Positions 60,120 to 64,000 of a stretch of 64,000 nt of DNA are shown here, one piece after another; within the stretch, counting starts at the first letter, position 1, and every line of letters starts with the position of its first letter. The notes beneath the pieces are model-generated. The model searched no databases. It was not told the DNA's origin and saw only the letters and a program-made list of their open reading frames with translations. Source of the DNA: Ligustrum vulgare (Eukaryota; Streptophyta; Magnoliopsida; Lamiales; Oleaceae); NCBI GenBank assembly GCA_963555705.1, contig OY743184.1:31878614-31942613 (forward strand), given 5' to 3'. The position numbers and the translations under genes are program-made.

Positions 60120-61750
60120 CTAGTATTACACCTGTGCGATGCACGGTCATCTGTTACTCACATATATTGAATTTATATGTTAACATATGAAATGACTATT
60201 TAATTAAAAATGAGAAACAGATTAAAACAATTAATTACAAAAATGGTACAATTATACATACATTAATTTTTTTTACGGTTCGTATGTTTATCGTTCCAAG
60301 AAATTTCTTTGAATATTATAATTTAAATGAATTTAAAGCTTAAAGTGAGAAAACAAAATAACATTTAAATAGAATTTGCAATAAGAAATAAATAGATATA
60401 TCTGTAATATATGCTCAAAATTTTATCAAAACGAAAATAAAAAATAGATCGATGAACGCTTTTATTTAATCATCTTTCATTTTCAATTTTTAAAGAAAAA
60501 AATATTTATGTGATATTGACAAAGTTTTTTTTTTTCACTTTTACGAATTTTAAAAAATGTAATATATTTTCAAGAGGGGGAGGCATACCAAGAAACTTCG
60601 GGACTTGAAAAACACTGCTATTTAAAAATTTGCATTCAATTGGATTATTTTAAATCTGAATTTTATCCAAAATGAATAATAAATAGTTAATTAATACTAC
60701 TTACAATTTTAGGAAATATGTTTTAGATGAAAAATGAGTCAATACCTATTTTTGGGAAGTGATTTTATACCCTTATAATTTTATCAAAACGAAAATGAAA
60801 AATTACTTTCAAAAAAAAAAAAAAACGAAAATGAAAATAAAAATAGATCAATGAATGCTCGTATTTCATCTTCTTTCATTTTCTATTTTTAAAGAAAAAA
60901 AATATTTATGTGATATTGACAAAGTTTTTTTTCACTTTTATGAATTAAAAAAAAATGTAATATATTTTCAAGAAGGAAAGGCAAACCAATAAATTTCGGG
61001 ACCTAAAAAATACTGCTATTTAAAAATTTGCATTCAAACATATTTAGTCCTTATTTGAGCCCTCATTATCTATAAAATGAGTTTTATAACAGCGCTTTTT
61101 AGGAGAATGTGTACTTAAACTCCTATTTGAGACTCATTATTTCAAATAATGTAATTTGTTACAGTAAATTTTGGGAGAATGAATTATTAAAAAGTAGGAA
61201 TTTTTTTGAATTTGTATGTAGATTATTTTATCAATAGATTATTGATTGAAAGGGATTTTTTAAAAAATAATGTTTTGAATAAACTGTACCAATAGGGACT
61301 AATTTTTTTACCAAGTGACCACGATTGTAAAAGTTAGGAACTTGAATGACTTACAGTAAAAAAACTTCAATGACCATTTGCATAACTCATTTCTAGAATT
61401 ATCCAATTTTAGTGATTATCGACGTAATTAATCTTTTCAAAATATAATTTATAAATTATCACAAATTAATTTTTCATTACCGAATAGCACTATTAGAATT
61501 GGTACTAACTATCCTAATACAATATTCGATATTTAAATATCTATTAAACAAATATTTCATTTCATATTTACCTTAATATTACAAATTAAATATACGTGGT
61601 CCTATATTTAAATGAATGTGATACCAAGAAATCATCTATGGATCTCAATTTATTTATCACTTATCCGTATGAAATTGATTTTTCAAGAATCATTTTTTTT
61701 AAACATTCATTTTCAATCACACATTCTTTAGAAAATCACAATTTTTCATA
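60120..61750 (-). mobile_element. Family A Helitron-like copy, minus orientation
   Basis: CTAG at 60120-60123 and the hairpin complement CCTGTGCGATGCACGG mark the 3' end on the minus strand. The body aligns inversely with 47640-49120 block by block. The 5' end is approximate. No coding capacity is seen. Confidence 0.7.
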
Positions 61751-62735
61751 CTACTTTTTACTTACACATTCTAAAAAAATCATTTTTCACAAAATCAATT
61801 ATCAAAAATAAAAATCAAATAGTTCAGTTACGTTTAAATCGATCTACGATGTGAAACCACTACCATTGATAGAAATTGAAAAAAAAAATCATATATAAGA
61901 ACTATCGAAATATTAAAAATATGCAAAACTTATTCAAAATTTCCAATAAAACGTAACTTTTCATTTTCTACCTATTAGTCAAATGGTCATGTCACCGAAT
62001 TTTTTAAAAATGTTTTAAATACACGTGTTTAACCACATTCTATTTTGAAATAAAATAAGCTTGCTAACATGCTTTTTATTTTTATTTTGAAAAAATTAGT
62101 TAAACTAAATGTTAAAGTCTGTAATATATATTTGCATATTTTGATTATGTAAATCTAAAGTATTAAACATAAAACTATATGAACAAATGAGTAAATAAAT
62201 AAATAAAATTAATTTTAGATCGAAATATGAAGTTGCAAAAACTATTCGGACTTAATTGAATTTACTTAAAAAGTTTGGATGTTTATTATTTTCTTTTAAA
62301 TTGATAAGAAAAACAATTCCAATTGAAATTAATTATTTATGACCAAATTAAATTTAGTTAAGAAATTATAAATATCATTATAGGACTTAAATAAAACAAT
62401 TTTGAAATAGTGGGATATTGAGAAAAAATAAAATGTATAGAATAAAGTTTTTACCTTGGATCTTTGATGTGATTTTAGGGATGACAGGTTTACAATTGAC
62501 TCTCACTTGTGAGTTCGTATTATAGTTCTCGTTGAAATTTTCGATTTGACACCCATATTGCATATTTTTCGATTTCAAAATAATAGAATAATTATAAAAA
62601 ATATTCCGATTCATTGAAATAATTCTATTTTTAGAAAGACAGTTGTTGACGTCATTTTTTTGTCACAAAGCTGGTCAACAAATAAGAGTAGTGGGTTTGT
62701 TCATTGTTCTCACAAGAATGATTTAATCGTGGATA
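61751..62735. other. AT-rich stretch, nothing recognised
   Basis: No coding, repeat or terminal motif could be supported in this interval. Confidence 0.4.
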
Positions 62736-62822
62736 ATTTGGTTAAGTATACGGCTCCATGAGTGATTTGGTTAAGTATGCAGCTCCATGAGCTATTTGGT
62801 TAAGTATGCAGCTCCACCACAA
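62736..62822. repeat. 29 bp tandem repeat, three copies
   Basis: ATTTGGTTAAGTATRCRGCT followed by CCATGAGYN occurs three times head to tail; the third copy diverges at its end (CCACCAC). It lies upstream of non-coding sequence with a TATAAATAGG complement near 63033. Confidence 0.85.
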
Positions 62823-63930
62823 TATTACCAACACTGAAAATAGAAATGCAAGGATAAGGGATATGAATTGGTTTCCAGATCGAAAGCGAACTGGGGTTAT
62901 AATAATATAAATTCACGTCCAGTTCGATGCTGATTTGATAATCAGGTCGGAATACTATATTCAAATGACAAGAGTTTAGAGATGTTTTTCTTCCGTCTCC
63001 TCCTCTCAAAGAGCATATATGTCTCCTATTTATAGTAAGATAGGAGATAATACATAATTATTACAATACATCACATCTGTAACATTTGATTGACATTCAC
63101 AAATGACATTCCGGACAAACGACATCAAATAATTATACTGACACATTATAGATAATGATGATTACTGACACATAAGATGACTGATTGGACTTTCTGGAAG
63201 AGCCTCCACTTTCACCTCGATGAGCATCACCTCGGTCCTCACCACCTCAATCCGTATCACATCGGTCTCGCCAAATCACCTCTCTCGTCAAGTTGAGGTC
63301 GGTCAAATAAATCACCTTGGTAATATGAACCTCATTGATCCAGCCTGTGGTGGGAGCCCTTGGTCGATGCTTAGCTTACCTCGTCATTTTGAGCCAAGTA
63401 TTGTCCCGTTGACTCTTTTGAAAGTTGGACCTACTATCCACCTCGGCATGATGCACAACCAATTTCCCTTCGAGATCAGTTCGAAAAATGGTTTAAGGAC
63501 ATATCTCGAAATCCACCTCGTTGTCGTTTGCTAATTGTTAACATTAGCTTCTCCACATTCCACATTCCACAATTACCCTTTCCACATGTCTTCATCTGAT
63601 TGGAGGATCAGTTCTTGGATCGGGTGTCGCCGCCTCTTAATGACAACACGTCTTGTCATTATGACTAGGTGTTTGTATTCTCTCTCCTCCTATTATAAAT
63701 ATGAATCCCTTTCCCCTCATTTGTCCTGCTAAACCTTCCAAATTTTCTCTTACTACTGCCGGATCGACACGTCTGACGACTTGAATTTTTACCTCGTTAA
63801 CCAATCAGATCAGCTTAAGTAACTCGTCAGGTGAGGGCATTTTGGTAATTTTTACCTTGTTTTCTTTGGTTTCGCCCTTAGTTATTTCCAAGAAATTCTT
63901 AAGTACCCAGCTCACAGTGATTAGATTTAA
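62823..63930. other. LTR/leader-like region without a gene
   Basis: A minus-strand TATA box (complement CCTATTTATAG near 63030) and a plus-strand TATAAATATGAATCCC near 63704 suggest retroelement promoters in both orientations. 63200-63540 is rich in CCTCGG/CACCTCG words. No coding family is recognised. Confidence 0.3.
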
Positions 63931-63932
63931 CA

Positions 63933-64000
63933 ATGAGTGCTAGTTTTAGTGTTGGGGAGAGTGGGGTTAGGTCGAGTAACATAGGTGGAGAGGCCGAATT
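63933..64000 (+). CDS. Possible start of a coding region cut by the window end
   Basis: An ATG near 63933 opens MSASFSVGESGVRSSNIGG and runs to the window edge, after a leader that follows the TATA-like element near 63704. It could be the gag start of an LTR element or a chance frame; 22 codons are too few to tell. Confidence 0.25.
   Translation, partial: MSASFSVGESGVRSSNIGGEAE

Overview
The window is plant nuclear DNA, almost certainly from a eudicot: AT-rich, dominated by nested plant-type LTR retrotransposons (Ty3/gypsy chromovirus, Tat-like Ty3, Ty1/copia), Helitron-like elements, MITEs and a FAR1/MULE-type transposase relic, with very little host coding sequence. I cannot name the species. 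All protein calls come from reading the translations; no searches were run.

Layout. 1-11503: a Ty3 chromovirus (E1) with 2.2 kb LTRs (the left one loses about 98 bp at the window edge), an extra ORF before gag, broken gag-pol, and a nested 1.56 kb LTR-like insert at 2729-4285. E1 sits inside a Ty1/copia pol (11504-12928). 13550-15480: a minus-strand Tat-like Ty3 RT/RNase H relic split by a 980 bp hAT-type MITE with a perfect 8 bp target duplication. 16622-28252 (minus): the only convincing host gene, a three-exon 216-residue helix-hairpin-helix protein. Its second intron is 10.9 kb and holds two related chromovirus relics (E2, E3) and a third LTR element (E4), all antisense to the gene. 28345-30535: a minus-strand Ty3 relic (E7: LTR, primer site, altered protease ORF) ending about 100 bp upstream of the gene's ATG. 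31341-34301: a 3.0 kb Helitron containing an 824 bp solo LTR. 35556-38251: a 2.7 kb solo LTR. 38712-40041: the 3' end of another Ty3 element, with a 368 bp tandem duplication. 41040-42990: a FAR1/FRS-type transposase pseudogene.

43499-61750 is a Helitron-rich block. Two copies of a 1.8 kb repeat (family B), two inverted copies of a second family (A), a 1.6 kb Helitron and a 9.1 kb Helitron (49867-58980) are interleaved, and three 90 bp palindromes abut the CTAG ends. The 9.1 kb element is inserted into family B, so its A|TC...CTAG|T boundaries can be read against the uninterrupted copy. It carries splice-bounded exon fragments, one clearly from a quinone oxidoreductase-like gene, and has itself received a Harbinger-type MITE. 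61750-64000 has no confident gene; the end looks like the leader of another element running out of the window.

The window therefore records successive insertions. Host function is limited to the helix-hairpin-helix gene, whose splice sites and phases all look intact despite its loaded intron.
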